This document shows, in pieces, positions 1 to 6,033 of a DNA stretch of 7,855 nt (the first letter of the stretch is position 1; the number at the start of each line of letters is the position of its first letter). Below the pieces are notes generated by a model. The model was not told the DNA's origin and ran no database searches. It saw nothing but the letters and a program-made list of their open reading frames with translations. Location: positions 1-7,855 of the forward strand of contig VXPJ01000122.1 of assembly GCA_009839635.1 (NCBI GenBank). The letters are read 5' to 3'. Source of the stretch: Pseudomonadota bacterium. Lineage in GTDB: Bacteria; Pseudomonadota; Gammaproteobacteria; UBA4575. A program made the position numbers and the translations under genes.

Positions 1-552
1 ATTGCACACCTCTGGTTCGAAGTGATTCACCCCTTCGATGATGGCAATGGGCGAGTCGGCAGGGCGATTGCCGACCATGCGCTTTCGCAGTCTCTTGGCT
101 ATCCGACTACGGCTTGTCTTGCCACGGCGATAGAGGGGGATAAAAAATCCTATTATCTGCAACTGGAGAAAGCGAGCCATGGAAGCCCAGACGTCAACAC
201 CTGGCTGGACTACTTTGCCAATCAGGTCATCACGGCACAGCAAATCGCAAGGGAAGAAGTGGATTTTGTTTTGGCCAAAACACGTTTCTACGAAGCCTAT
301 GGGGATCAGCTGAATGACCGGCAGGACAGGATGGTGTCTCGGGTGTTCGCTGAGGGTCGAAAGGGCTTTGAAGGCGGAATCACGACCCGGAAGTATGAAG
401 CTATTACCAAGTGCCCCAATCGAACAGCCAGCCGTGATCTTTCCGACCTGGTTGCCAAGGGCATTATCATCCTGTTATCAGGGGGTGGTAGAACCACGCG
501 CTATGAGCTGACGACCGTCAAACCGGCCGCGCAAGGCCCAATGGGAAAATGA
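1..552 (+). CDS. Fic-domain protein, C-terminal part (5' end outside window)
   Basis: The frame is open from base 1 and ends at TGA 550-552, giving 183 residues of a longer protein. The Fic signature HPFDDGNGR is encoded at 28-54 and is intact, with the catalytic His, the acidic residue and the Gly-Asn-Gly anion-binding loop. Fic enzymes usually transfer AMP, or another phosphate-containing group, from a nucleotide to a hydroxyl side chain of a target protein. The segment just before the motif (AHLWF) and the downstream winged-helix-like region (about 360-520, ending in a GGGRTTRYEL-type wing) resemble the Fic family that carries an N-terminal DUF4172 domain. That N-terminal half, where an inhibitory helix could lie, is not visible, so activity and self-inhibition cannot be judged. 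A GTG at 22 is inside the domain and is not a plausible start. tadA follows after 165 bases on the same strand. The target is unknown. Family assignment is firm; the DUF4172 subtype is from memory of the family. Confidence 0.9.
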   Translation: MAHLWFEVIHPFDDGNGRVGRAIADHALSQSLGYPTTACLATAIEGDKKSYYLQLEKASHGSPDVNTWLDYFANQVITAQQIAREEVDFVLAKTRFYEAYGDQLNDRQDRMVSRVFAEGRKGFEGGITTRKYEAITKCPNRTASRDLSDLVAKGIIILLSGGGRTTRYELTTVKPAAQGPMGK

Positions 553-717
553 TTTTCTGTGGGGCTCAGGAATTTTCGAAGATGGTCTGCAACAATCTCC
601 GAACATGGAAATTTTATTGTGTTGCCTAAAAATGATATTGCCGGGCTGGCAGCCTGCCGACGATCAGGTGGGAGCAGGTTGTACCCGACAGGATATCCAA
701 GTTGAGAACTTGCTGAC
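553..717. other. Intergenic region between fic and tadA
   Basis: This is a 165-base gap with no convincing ORF. Its middle (about 605-640) is AT-rich and could hold a promoter for tadA, but I could not match a -35/-10 pair with normal spacing. Short GC-rich dyads occur near 641-660 (GGCTGGCAGCC) and are not followed by a T-run, so I do not call a terminator for fic. Confidence 0.4.
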
Positions 718-1167
718 TTGAACAACGATGAATACTGGATGTCCGAGGCCCTCAGACAGGCACGGCATGCCGAGGCTGGTCAGGAAGTGCCGGTGGGTGC
801 AGTTGTCGTCCATCAGGGGCGAATCGTTGGCCAGGGATGCAATCGGTCCATCACGGACAGTGATCCCAGCGCTCATGCGGAAATAATCGCCATGCGTGAA
901 GCCGCGAGTCTCCTCAACAACTATCGCTTGCTTGATACAACATTGTTCGTGACGCTGGAGCCGTGCGTGATGTGTGTCGGTGCCATGCTGCATGCCCGGA
1001 TCAAGCGCTTGGTGTTCGGGGCACATGACCCCAAGACTGGAGCAGTGGGTTCAGTGTTTGACCTGCTGGCCGACCCACGGCACAACCATACAGTCGAGGT
1101 CACAGGCGGTGTACTCGAGCGGGAGTGCAGCCAGCTGCTGAAAGATTTCTTTCAGGAACGTCGCTGA
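718..1167 (+). CDS. tadA: tRNA-specific adenosine deaminase TadA
   Basis: TadA converts adenosine to inosine at wobble position 34 of tRNA-Arg(ACG) in the cytoplasm. The 149-residue product has the zinc-deaminase motifs in order: HAE at residues 53-55 (His ligand and catalytic Glu) and PCVMC at 82-86 (two Cys ligands). The N-terminal block DEYWM then EVPVGAVVV matches the E. coli enzyme, which favours the TTG at 718 over the ATG at 739, because starting at 739 would remove the conserved DEYW. An in-frame stop at 703-705 limits upstream extension to four codons, none of them an ATG, GTG or TTG. The start is unusual: TTG with no clear Shine-Dalgarno, so expression may be low or the start may need checking. 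Length is close to the usual family size. It follows the fic gene and converges with the MBL-fold gene, leaving 49 bases between the two stops. Function is near certain; the exact start is moderately certain. Confidence 0.95.
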   Translation: MNNDEYWMSEALRQARHAEAGQEVPVGAVVVHQGRIVGQGCNRSITDSDPSAHAEIIAMREAASLLNNYRLLDTTLFVTLEPCVMCVGAMLHARIKRLVFGAHDPKTGAVGSVFDLLADPRHNHTVEVTGGVLERECSQLLKDFFQERR

Positions 1168-1216
1168 ACGGGTGTCTTCGGGATTTGCCGCAGGGAATGC
1201 TCGATAAGCGGATCGA

Positions 1217-2173
1217 TCAGGCCGGGCGTCTTTGAAGTCTTTGCAGCCAGACCTCAAGTCCGGCGGTATTCAGTTGCAGGTCATACGCCAGAAAATCGGT
1301 CAGCCTGTCCACTTCTTCAGTGGTCTTTCGCTCGCTTAGCCGTTTTCGCAGATAGTCGGTCAGCGACGCGTGTATTTTTGCCTTGCGATCGCGCGAATGC
1401 ATGTGCTGGCGGGCCATGTCTGCATAGCTTTCGATGTCTTGGCGCAGTTCCTGCGCCAGGCGCCTGACTTCGCTTACACGGCCAAAGTGTGTGAGGTACA
1501 TGTGGCGGGGATGATGATCGAGCAGGCGGGTCAGGGATTCCTGCCAGGCGTCCGGGTCGAACTGCACCGGCGTGGTGGTCGGCATGATAAAAGCCCCGTT
1601 CTCGTCATCGAGCTCCTTGTATGAAAGCCCAAAGGTGTCCCCTGCAAAAATTCCGTCACTGGCCCGGTCATAGATACAGAAATGGTGATTGGCATGTCCC
1701 GGTGTGTGCAAAAAAACCAGGGTCCGTGCGGCAAGATTGAGGTCAGAATTGTCTGCAGTCACCATCACGCGCCGTTCATCGACAGCACGGACTTCTCCAA
1801 AGTGCTCTTTGAATCCGCTCTCCCCGTACACTTCGGTGGCACCCATGACAAGCCTGGAGGGGTCGATCATGTGAGGCGCTCCTCGTGGGTGGATCACCAG
1901 CCTTGCATTCGGCAGACTGTCCATTAGCAGGCCTGCACCCCCGGCATGATCCAGATGAACATGGGTGGGGATCACATATTCGACAGCTTCGAGGGGAATG
2001 TTCTTCAGTTCCAGCGTCTTCAGCAGAAATGGCACCGTATGGGCCGAGCCCGTGTCGATGAAGGCTGCATGCCCGTCCTGAACAAGCAGGTAGCAGGCGG
2101 CGCGCCCGGTTTGCACCAGCATCGTATCGATGCAGGTGATACCTGACTCGTACTCGTGGAGAACGGGTTCCAT
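1217..2173 (-). CDS. MBL-fold metallo-hydrolase
   Basis: A 318-residue metallo-beta-lactamase-fold hydrolase. The metal-binding set is complete: HVHLDH at residues 71-76, His160 in the TPGH motif, Asp179 in GDT and His229 in LTHFG. This set normally binds two metal ions that activate water for hydrolysis of thioesters, lactones or phosphoesters. The catalytic domain takes about residues 10-235. The remaining 80 or so residues are charged and probably helical, and give no recognised domain. The C-terminal Arg/Tyr pattern of classical glyoxalase II is not apparent, so I do not call it gloB; the substrate is unknown. There is no signal peptide, so it is likely cytoplasmic. The ATG at 2173 lies 12 bases after the stop of the upstream rraA-type gene on the same strand, which argues for co-transcription and perhaps translational coupling, since no strong Shine-Dalgarno is seen. 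It converges with tadA. Confidence 0.88.
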   Translation of the reverse strand: MEPVLHEYESGITCIDTMLVQTGRAACYLLVQDGHAAFIDTGSAHTVPFLLKTLELKNIPLEAVEYVIPTHVHLDHAGGAGLLMDSLPNARLVIHPRGAPHMIDPSRLVMGATEVYGESGFKEHFGEVRAVDERRVMVTADNSDLNLAARTLVFLHTPGHANHHFCIYDRASDGIFAGDTFGLSYKELDDENGAFIMPTTTPVQFDPDAWQESLTRLLDHHPRHMYLTHFGRVSEVRRLAQELRQDIESYADMARQHMHSRDRKAKIHASLTDYLRKRLSERKTTEEVDRLTDFLAYDLQLNTAGLEVWLQRLQRRPA

Positions 2174-2185
2174 GCTGAAGACCGA

Positions 2186-2674
2186 TCAGGCAGAGGTGAT
2201 CAGGTTTTCTTCGCTGACGATGATTCCGTCCTTGTCGGCATACAGGAAATGGCCTGGGACAAAATCCACGTTCGCGAAATGAACGGGGACGTCTTTTTCC
2301 CCAGCCCCTTTTTTCTCGGTTTTAAGAGGTACGGTAGCGAGCGCCTTGCAGCCGATCGGGATGGTCGAGATGACCTGTGAATCCCGTATACATCCGAACA
2401 CCACGATACCGGCCCATTGGTTGTCCGCTCCGGCCTGGGCCAGCAAGTCGCCGACCAGCGCTCTTCGCCTTGAGCCTGCACCATCGATGACCAGCACCTG
2501 TGCATCCCCAGGGCTCTTGAGTGCTTCGCGGACCAGCGAGTTGTCTTCGAAGCATCTGACGGTAGAAATTTTCCCGTGGAAGGACTCCACTCCCCCGAAA
2601 TCCTGAAACAGGGGTTCGGCCACAGAGACGCTGGACTCATGTGCGTCACAGAGATCGGCGGTGTTGATCGTCAT
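2186..2674 (-). CDS. rraA: RraA family protein (RNase E regulator / oxoacid aldolase-like)
   Basis: The 162-residue product from ATG 2674 matches E. coli RraA in length and over its whole course: the start (M-T-x-x-T-A-D-L-C-D), EPLFQDFGG at 20-28, CFEDNSLV at 41-48, VIDGAGSRRRAL at 62-73 and a closing LYADKDGIIV. RraA of E. coli binds RNase E and inhibits RNA turnover. Other members are class II aldolases/decarboxylases that cleave 4-hydroxy-4-methyl-2-oxoglutarate or decarboxylate oxaloacetate. This protein keeps Gly-Asp at 75-76 and Arg97-Asp98, the residues expected in the enzyme members; E. coli RraA has Gln in place of that second Asp. It resembles the Pseudomonas form, so either role, or both, is possible. 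The frame is open upstream to a TTG at 2752, but homology and a -10-like box at 2733-2738 favour 2674; ATG 2686 is a second choice. None of these has a clear Shine-Dalgarno. It is divergent from aceA and heads a unit with the MBL-fold gene. Confidence 0.9.
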   Translation of the reverse strand: MTINTADLCDAHESSVSVAEPLFQDFGGVESFHGKISTVRCFEDNSLVREALKSPGDAQVLVIDGAGSRRRALVGDLLAQAGADNQWAGIVVFGCIRDSQVISTIPIGCKALATVPLKTEKKGAGEKDVPVHFANVDFVPGHFLYADKDGIIVSEENLITSA

Positions 2675-2732
2675 GGGGGGTACCATTTGAGTGCGGAGCG
2701 AATTTAATAGTGACTTCAAATTGGTATCTGAT

Positions 2733-2738
2733 AGTATA
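2733..2738 (-). promoter_or_regulatory. Candidate -10 box for the rraA unit
   Basis: On the minus strand these bases read TATACT, one mismatch from TATAAT. Transcription would begin near 2726, leaving a leader of about 40-50 bases before the ATGs at 2686 and 2674. That fits those starts and argues against the TTG at 2752. No good -35 is seen at normal spacing; the expected position overlaps the left arm of the inverted repeat at 2754-2779, so an activator or repressor there could act directly on this promoter. Confidence 0.4.
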
Positions 2739-2753
2739 CACTTCCCGCTCAAC

Positions 2754-2779
2754 TATTGACTTTGATTCTTGGGTCAATA
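2754..2779. promoter_or_regulatory. Inverted repeat in the rraA/aceA divergent region, possible operator
   Basis: TATTGAC (2754-2760) and GTCAATA (2773-2779) are perfect reverse complements separated by 12 bases, so the half-site centres lie 19 bases apart, close to two helical turns. The repeat sits between two divergent genes, about 46 bases upstream of the aceA GTG and about 80 bases upstream of the rraA ATG. This is a typical placement for a dimeric regulator controlling both. The spacer contains no strong hairpin loop, which fits a DNA site better than an RNA structure. The regulator is not identifiable from the sequence. Confidence 0.4.
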
Positions 2780-2810
2780 AGCAGTATTTGAATGATTTCT
2801 AGGAGCTTCA

Positions 2811-2818
2811 TAAGGAGG
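2811..2818 (+). promoter_or_regulatory. Strong Shine-Dalgarno for aceA
   Basis: TAAGGAGG is an exact match to the anti-Shine-Dalgarno core and lies 7 bases before the GTG at 2826. It fixes that GTG as the aceA start. A second, weaker AGGAG lies at 2801-2805. It is much the best ribosome-binding site in the window, consistent with a highly translated enzyme. Confidence 0.85.
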
Positions 2819-2825
2819 CACGGTT

Positions 2826-4124
2826 GTGAGTGATAGCAGAGCTGAACAGGTCAAAGAACTGGAAAAGGAATGGGCCACGAACCCTCGATGGAAAAATGTC
2901 AGGCGTGATTATACGGCCGAAGATGTCGTGCGTTTGCGAGGTTCTTTGCGAATAGAGCACACACTTGCAAAAAATGGTGCGGAGAAGCTCTGGAAGCTGG
3001 TCAACGAGGAAGACTACATCAATTGTCTGGGCGCATTAACGGGCGGCCAGGCGGTCCAGCAGGTCAAGGCGGGCATCAAGGCCATCTACTTGTCCGGCTG
3101 GCAGGTTGCAGCCGATGCCAACACGAGCGAAACCATGTATCCGGACCAGTCGCTCTATGCCTATGACTCGGTCCCCACCGTGGTACGCCGCATCAACAAC
3201 GCCTTCAAGCGTGCCGATGAAATTCAATGGGCGCGTGGAGAAAGTGACATCGACTACTTTGTGCCAGTTGTGGCCGATGCCGAAGCCGGTTTTGGCGGCG
3301 TGCTGAATGCGTTCGAGCTGATGAAAAACATGATCGTGGCGGGCGCTGCCGGTGTGCATTTTGAAGATCAGCTGGCCGCGGTTAAAAAATGCGGCCACAT
3401 GGGCGGCAAGGTACTTGTGCCGACCCAGGAGGCCTGCCAGAAACTCAACGCCGCCAGGCTTGCTGCGGATGTGATGGGCGTGCCGACGGTGGTGCTGGGA
3501 CGGACAGATGCCGAAGCGGCCAATCTGCTGACCTCGGATTTTGATGAAAGAGACCAGCCGTTTCTGACCGGAGAGCGGACCTCGGAAGGCTTCATGCGCG
3601 TGAAAAATGGCTTGCAGCAGGCGGTCGCCCGGGGTGTGGCGTATGCCGAGTATGCGGATCTGGTCTGGTGCGAAACCGGAACTCCCGACCTGGAGTTTGC
3701 CAAGGCCTTTGCCGACGGGGTGCACAAGGAGCATCCCGAGCAGTTGCTCGCGTATAACTGCTCGCCTTCCTTCAACTGGAAGAAGAACCTGGATGATGCC
3801 ACGATTGCAAAATTCCAGCGTGAACTCGGCGCCATGGGCTACAAGTACCAGTTTATTACCCTGGCCGGCATTCACAACATGTGGTACCACATGTTCGACC
3901 TTGCAGCAGGCTACGCGAAGGAAGGCATGACGGCCTACGTGAACATGATGCAACAGCCGGAGTTCGATGCACGTGATCGCGGTTACACCTTTGTCAGTCA
4001 TCAGCAGGAAGTGGGTGCAGGCTACTTCGACGATGTCACTACCACCATCCAGGGCGGCCAGTCTTCGGTAACGGCCCTGACCGGTTCCACGGAAGAGGTC
4101 CAGTTTGATTCCAAAGCTGAATGA
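2826..4124 (+). CDS. aceA: Isocitrate lyase
   Basis: Isocitrate lyase cleaves isocitrate to succinate and glyoxylate, the first step of the glyoxylate shunt, in the cytoplasm. The 432-residue product is the size of E. coli AceA (434). The catalytic signature KKCGH is at residues 187-191 with Cys189 as the general acid/base. Other conserved blocks are SGWQVAAD (90-97), VVADAEAGFGG (148-158, metal and substrate site), GRTDAEAA (225-232), WCETGTPD (281-288) and NCSPSFNW (311-318). All key residues are present, so it should be active; the length and KKCGH context separate it from methylisocitrate lyase PrpB. The start is a GTG chosen by its perfect Shine-Dalgarno. It is divergent from rraA across about 150 bases and is followed 109 bases later by icd, the enzyme that competes for the same substrate. 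No aceB/glcB or aceK is in the window. Expected control is by acetate or fatty-acid growth; a dyad at 2754-2779 is a candidate site. Confidence 0.98.
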   Translation: MSDSRAEQVKELEKEWATNPRWKNVRRDYTAEDVVRLRGSLRIEHTLAKNGAEKLWKLVNEEDYINCLGALTGGQAVQQVKAGIKAIYLSGWQVAADANTSETMYPDQSLYAYDSVPTVVRRINNAFKRADEIQWARGESDIDYFVPVVADAEAGFGGVLNAFELMKNMIVAGAAGVHFEDQLAAVKKCGHMGGKVLVPTQEACQKLNAARLAADVMGVPTVVLGRTDAEAANLLTSDFDERDQPFLTGERTSEGFMRVKNGLQQAVARGVAYAEYADLVWCETGTPDLEFAKAFADGVHKEHPEQLLAYNCSPSFNWKKNLDDATIAKFQRELGAMGYKYQFITLAGIHNMWYHMFDLAAGYAKEGMTAYVNMMQQPEFDARDRGYTFVSHQQEVGAGYFDDVTTTIQGGQSSVTALTGSTEEVQFDSKAE

Positions 4125-4193
4125 CAGCCGTGGTTTGCAGCTGATCGTGCCTCTGTATGATGCTGGAGGGCCAGTGAGTCCTCCGGGTCTTGC
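4125..4193. other. aceA-icd spacer with a short hairpin
   Basis: GGAGG (4165-4169) can pair with CCTCC (4180-4184) around a 10-base loop. It is not followed by a T-run, so it is at most a weak or factor-dependent end for the aceA message. Read-through into icd cannot be excluded. Confidence 0.3.
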
Positions 4194-4199
4194 TATAAT
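4191..4199 (+). promoter_or_regulatory. Extended -10 promoter for icd
   Basis: TGCTATAAT is a perfect extended -10 element (TGn followed by consensus TATAAT at 4194-4199). The region 17 bases upstream (CCAGTG) is a poor -35, as is common when the TGn extension is present. A start of transcription near 4206 would leave a leader of about 28 bases containing GAGGG at 4223-4227, six bases from the icd ATG. This suggests icd has its own sigma-70 promoter separate from aceA. Confidence 0.65.
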
Positions 4200-4233
4200 C
4201 AAAGACCAGTTGATATTTTCCTGAGGGCGCATC

Positions 4234-5580
4234 ATGCAGCAGCACAAGCCCTACGAGCATGTCCAGGTCCCTGCGGAGGGAGAGGCGATCACGCTCAATC
4301 CGGACAAGAGCCTGGATGTCCCGGACAAGCCGATTGTTCCATTCATCGAAGGTGACGGAATCGGCTTGGATGTCACTCCCGTCATGCGTCGCGTGGTTAA
4401 GGCTGCGGTCAACCAGGCCTATGAAGGCAAGCGCCGCATCAGCTGGATGGAAATCTATGCCGGCGAGAAAGCTGCCCGTTTGTACGGCAAGCACCACTAC
4501 CTGCCGGATGAAACCCTAGAGGTGATGAAGAAGTACGTGGTTTCGATCAAGGGACCCTTGGCCACACCTGTGGGAGAGGGAATGCGCTCATTGAATGTGG
4601 CCATACGGCAGAAACTGGACTTGTTCGCATGTGTGCGCCCGATCCGCTATTTCCCGGGCACGCCCACACCGTTAAAGGATTCGGGGACGACCGACATGGT
4701 GATCTTCAGGGAAAACACCGAGGACATCTATGCGGGGATCGAATGGGAAGCGCAGAGTGATGAAGTGAAGAAAATCATCGGCTTTTTGCGCGAAGAAATG
4801 AATGTTACAAAAATCCGCTTTCCTAAAACATCGGGCATCGGGATCAAGCCGGTTTCGAAGGAAGGTTCCGTTCGTTTGATCCGCAAGGCCATCCAGTATG
4901 CGATCGACAACGACCGCAAGTCTGTTTCCCTGGTGCACAAGGGAAACATCATGAAATTCACGGAAGGGGCATTCCGCAACTGGGGTTACGAGTTGGCGCT
5001 GAACGAATTCAATGCCGAAGTGATCGGCGAGGGCCCCTGGTGCAAGATCAAGAATCCGAACAATGGCAGTGACATCATCGTCAAGGACATCATTGCAGAT
5101 AATTTCCTGCAGCAAATCCTGCTAAAACCGGAAAGCTACGAGGTGATCGCGACCCTGAACCTGAATGGAGACTATATTTCAGATGCCCTGGCTGCCCAGG
5201 TCGGGGGGATCGGTATCGCGCCCGGGGCAAATGTCTCCGATGATGTTGCATGCTTTGAAGCAACGCACGGCACTGCGCCAACCCATGCGGGCAAGGACCG
5301 GGTGAATCCCGGGTCCATCATTTTGTCGGCGGAAATGATGCTGCGGCATCTGGGATGGAAAGAGGCAGCCGATTTGGTCATTGCCGGAATCTCAGGTGCA
5401 ATTGCATCCAGAACGGTGACCTACGATCTGGCACGGGCCCGGGCAGGAATCCAGATCCGGGCAAGACGGCCTGGGACCTCCAAGGAGGTACAGGAAGATC
5501 TCGAGCGGTTGATGCCGGGCGCTACCCTGGTCAGTACTTCCGGTTTTGGAGATGCCATCATCAAGAACATGCATGAGTAG
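4234..5580 (+). CDS. icd: Isocitrate dehydrogenase, with C-terminal insertion and altered cofactor residues
   Basis: Icd oxidatively decarboxylates isocitrate to 2-oxoglutarate in the TCA cycle. The 448-residue product aligns with E. coli Icd (416) with a constant offset of +6. Conserved are Ser119 (E. coli Ser113, the AceK phosphorylation site), Arg125, Arg135, Arg159 and Lys236 (substrate and catalysis), Asp289 and Asp313 (metal), and EATHGTAP at 342-349. Two things are odd. Residues 350-351 are Thr-His where E. coli has Lys344-Tyr345, which contact the NADP 2'-phosphate. There is also a 24-residue insertion (402-425) after Tyr397 and Arg401, the equivalents of NADP-binding Tyr391 and Arg395. 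The rest of the tail (FGDAIIKNM) then realigns, so the insertion is in frame and the gene is not broken. Cofactor preference is therefore uncertain, although NADP is the family default. The ATG has a GAGGG Shine-Dalgarno six bases away. DUF1820 follows 31 bases downstream. Confidence 0.97.
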   Translation: MQQHKPYEHVQVPAEGEAITLNPDKSLDVPDKPIVPFIEGDGIGLDVTPVMRRVVKAAVNQAYEGKRRISWMEIYAGEKAARLYGKHHYLPDETLEVMKKYVVSIKGPLATPVGEGMRSLNVAIRQKLDLFACVRPIRYFPGTPTPLKDSGTTDMVIFRENTEDIYAGIEWEAQSDEVKKIIGFLREEMNVTKIRFPKTSGIGIKPVSKEGSVRLIRKAIQYAIDNDRKSVSLVHKGNIMKFTEGAFRNWGYELALNEFNAEVIGEGPWCKIKNPNNGSDIIVKDIIADNFLQQILLKPESYEVIATLNLNGDYISDALAAQVGGIGIAPGANVSDDVACFEATHGTAPTHAGKDRVNPGSIILSAEMMLRHLGWKEAADLVIAGISGAIASRTVTYDLARARAGIQIRARRPGTSKEVQEDLERLMPGATLVSTSGFGDAIIKNMHE

Positions 5581-5611
5581 ATAGCCCTGAATAGAGGTCA
5601 GTTTTCCAACC

Positions 5612-5953
5612 ATGCCGAAAAAGCCGCTTTACAAAATCAGTTTCTATAACTTGAATAAAGTTTATGAGATTTATGCAAATCAGGTATATCAATCTGATTT
5701 ATATGGATTTATTACGATAGAGGGACTGGCTTTTGATGAGCGATCGACGGTGGTGGTCGACCCGAGTGAAGAAAAGCTCAAATCTGAATTTGAACAGGTC
5801 CAGCGGTTTTTCGTACCCATGCATTCCATCATTCGTATCGATGAAGTAGACAAGCGGGGAACGGCCAAAATTTCTGATGCGGGTGAGAACGTTGCACATT
5901 TCCCCTCATCGGTGTACAGCCCCGGGAGCAACGACCAGGGCAAAAAATCCTGA
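5612..5953 (+). CDS. DUF1820 family protein
   Basis: A 113-residue protein of the gammaproteobacterial DUF1820 family, whose function is not known. Nearly the whole length matches what I recall of the family: YKISFYN near the start, a YANQVYQSDLYGF segment, VVVDPSEEKLKSEFE in the middle, and MHSIIRIDEVDKRGTAKI near the end. The last 25 or so residues are polar and probably disordered. No signal peptide or membrane segment is seen, so it is likely cytoplasmic. The ATG at 5612 begins just before the conserved block; the nearest Shine-Dalgarno-like AGAGG (5593-5597) is 14 bases away, further than usual. It lies 31 bases after icd with no terminator between, so it is probably on the icd transcript. 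The first 100 bases or so are markedly AT-rich compared with the surrounding genes. Confidence 0.88.
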   Translation: MPKKPLYKISFYNLNKVYEIYANQVYQSDLYGFITIEGLAFDERSTVVVDPSEEKLKSEFEQVQRFFVPMHSIIRIDEVDKRGTAKISDAGENVAHFPSSVYSPGSNDQGKKS

Positions 5954-6033
5954 CAGGTCTGAATCTCCGGGCAACTGCAGGAAACATCGTGCTCGGGACA
6001 TGGCAGTAGACTGTCTATTGCTTGGCCCATCGT

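Noticed and set aside
664..1026. Minus-strand frame of 120 codons over tadA
   Set aside because: Antisense to a clear TadA coding frame; no family features and no ribosome-binding site.
1168..1216. Shared terminator between convergent tadA and the MBL-fold gene
   Set aside because: Only a 4-bp CCGC/GCGG pairing with a large loop and no T-run on either strand.
2756..2790. Sigma-70 promoter for aceA starting with TTGACT or TTGATT
   Set aside because: No acceptable -10 lies at 15-19 bases from either hexamer; the best (TATTTG at 2785) has three of six matches. The TTGAC is better explained as an arm of the inverted repeat.
3036..4247. Long open frame on the minus strand (403 codons) antisense to aceA
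   Set aside because: It is the mirror of a strongly conserved aceA frame, has low-complexity His/Arg-rich content typical of antisense shadows, and shows no recognisable domain.
6004..6020. Near-palindrome around TAGACTGTCTA before tRNA-Ser, possible tRNA promoter or attachment site
   Set aside because: No -35 at proper spacing and no copy of the tRNA 3' end elsewhere in the window that would suggest an integrated element.
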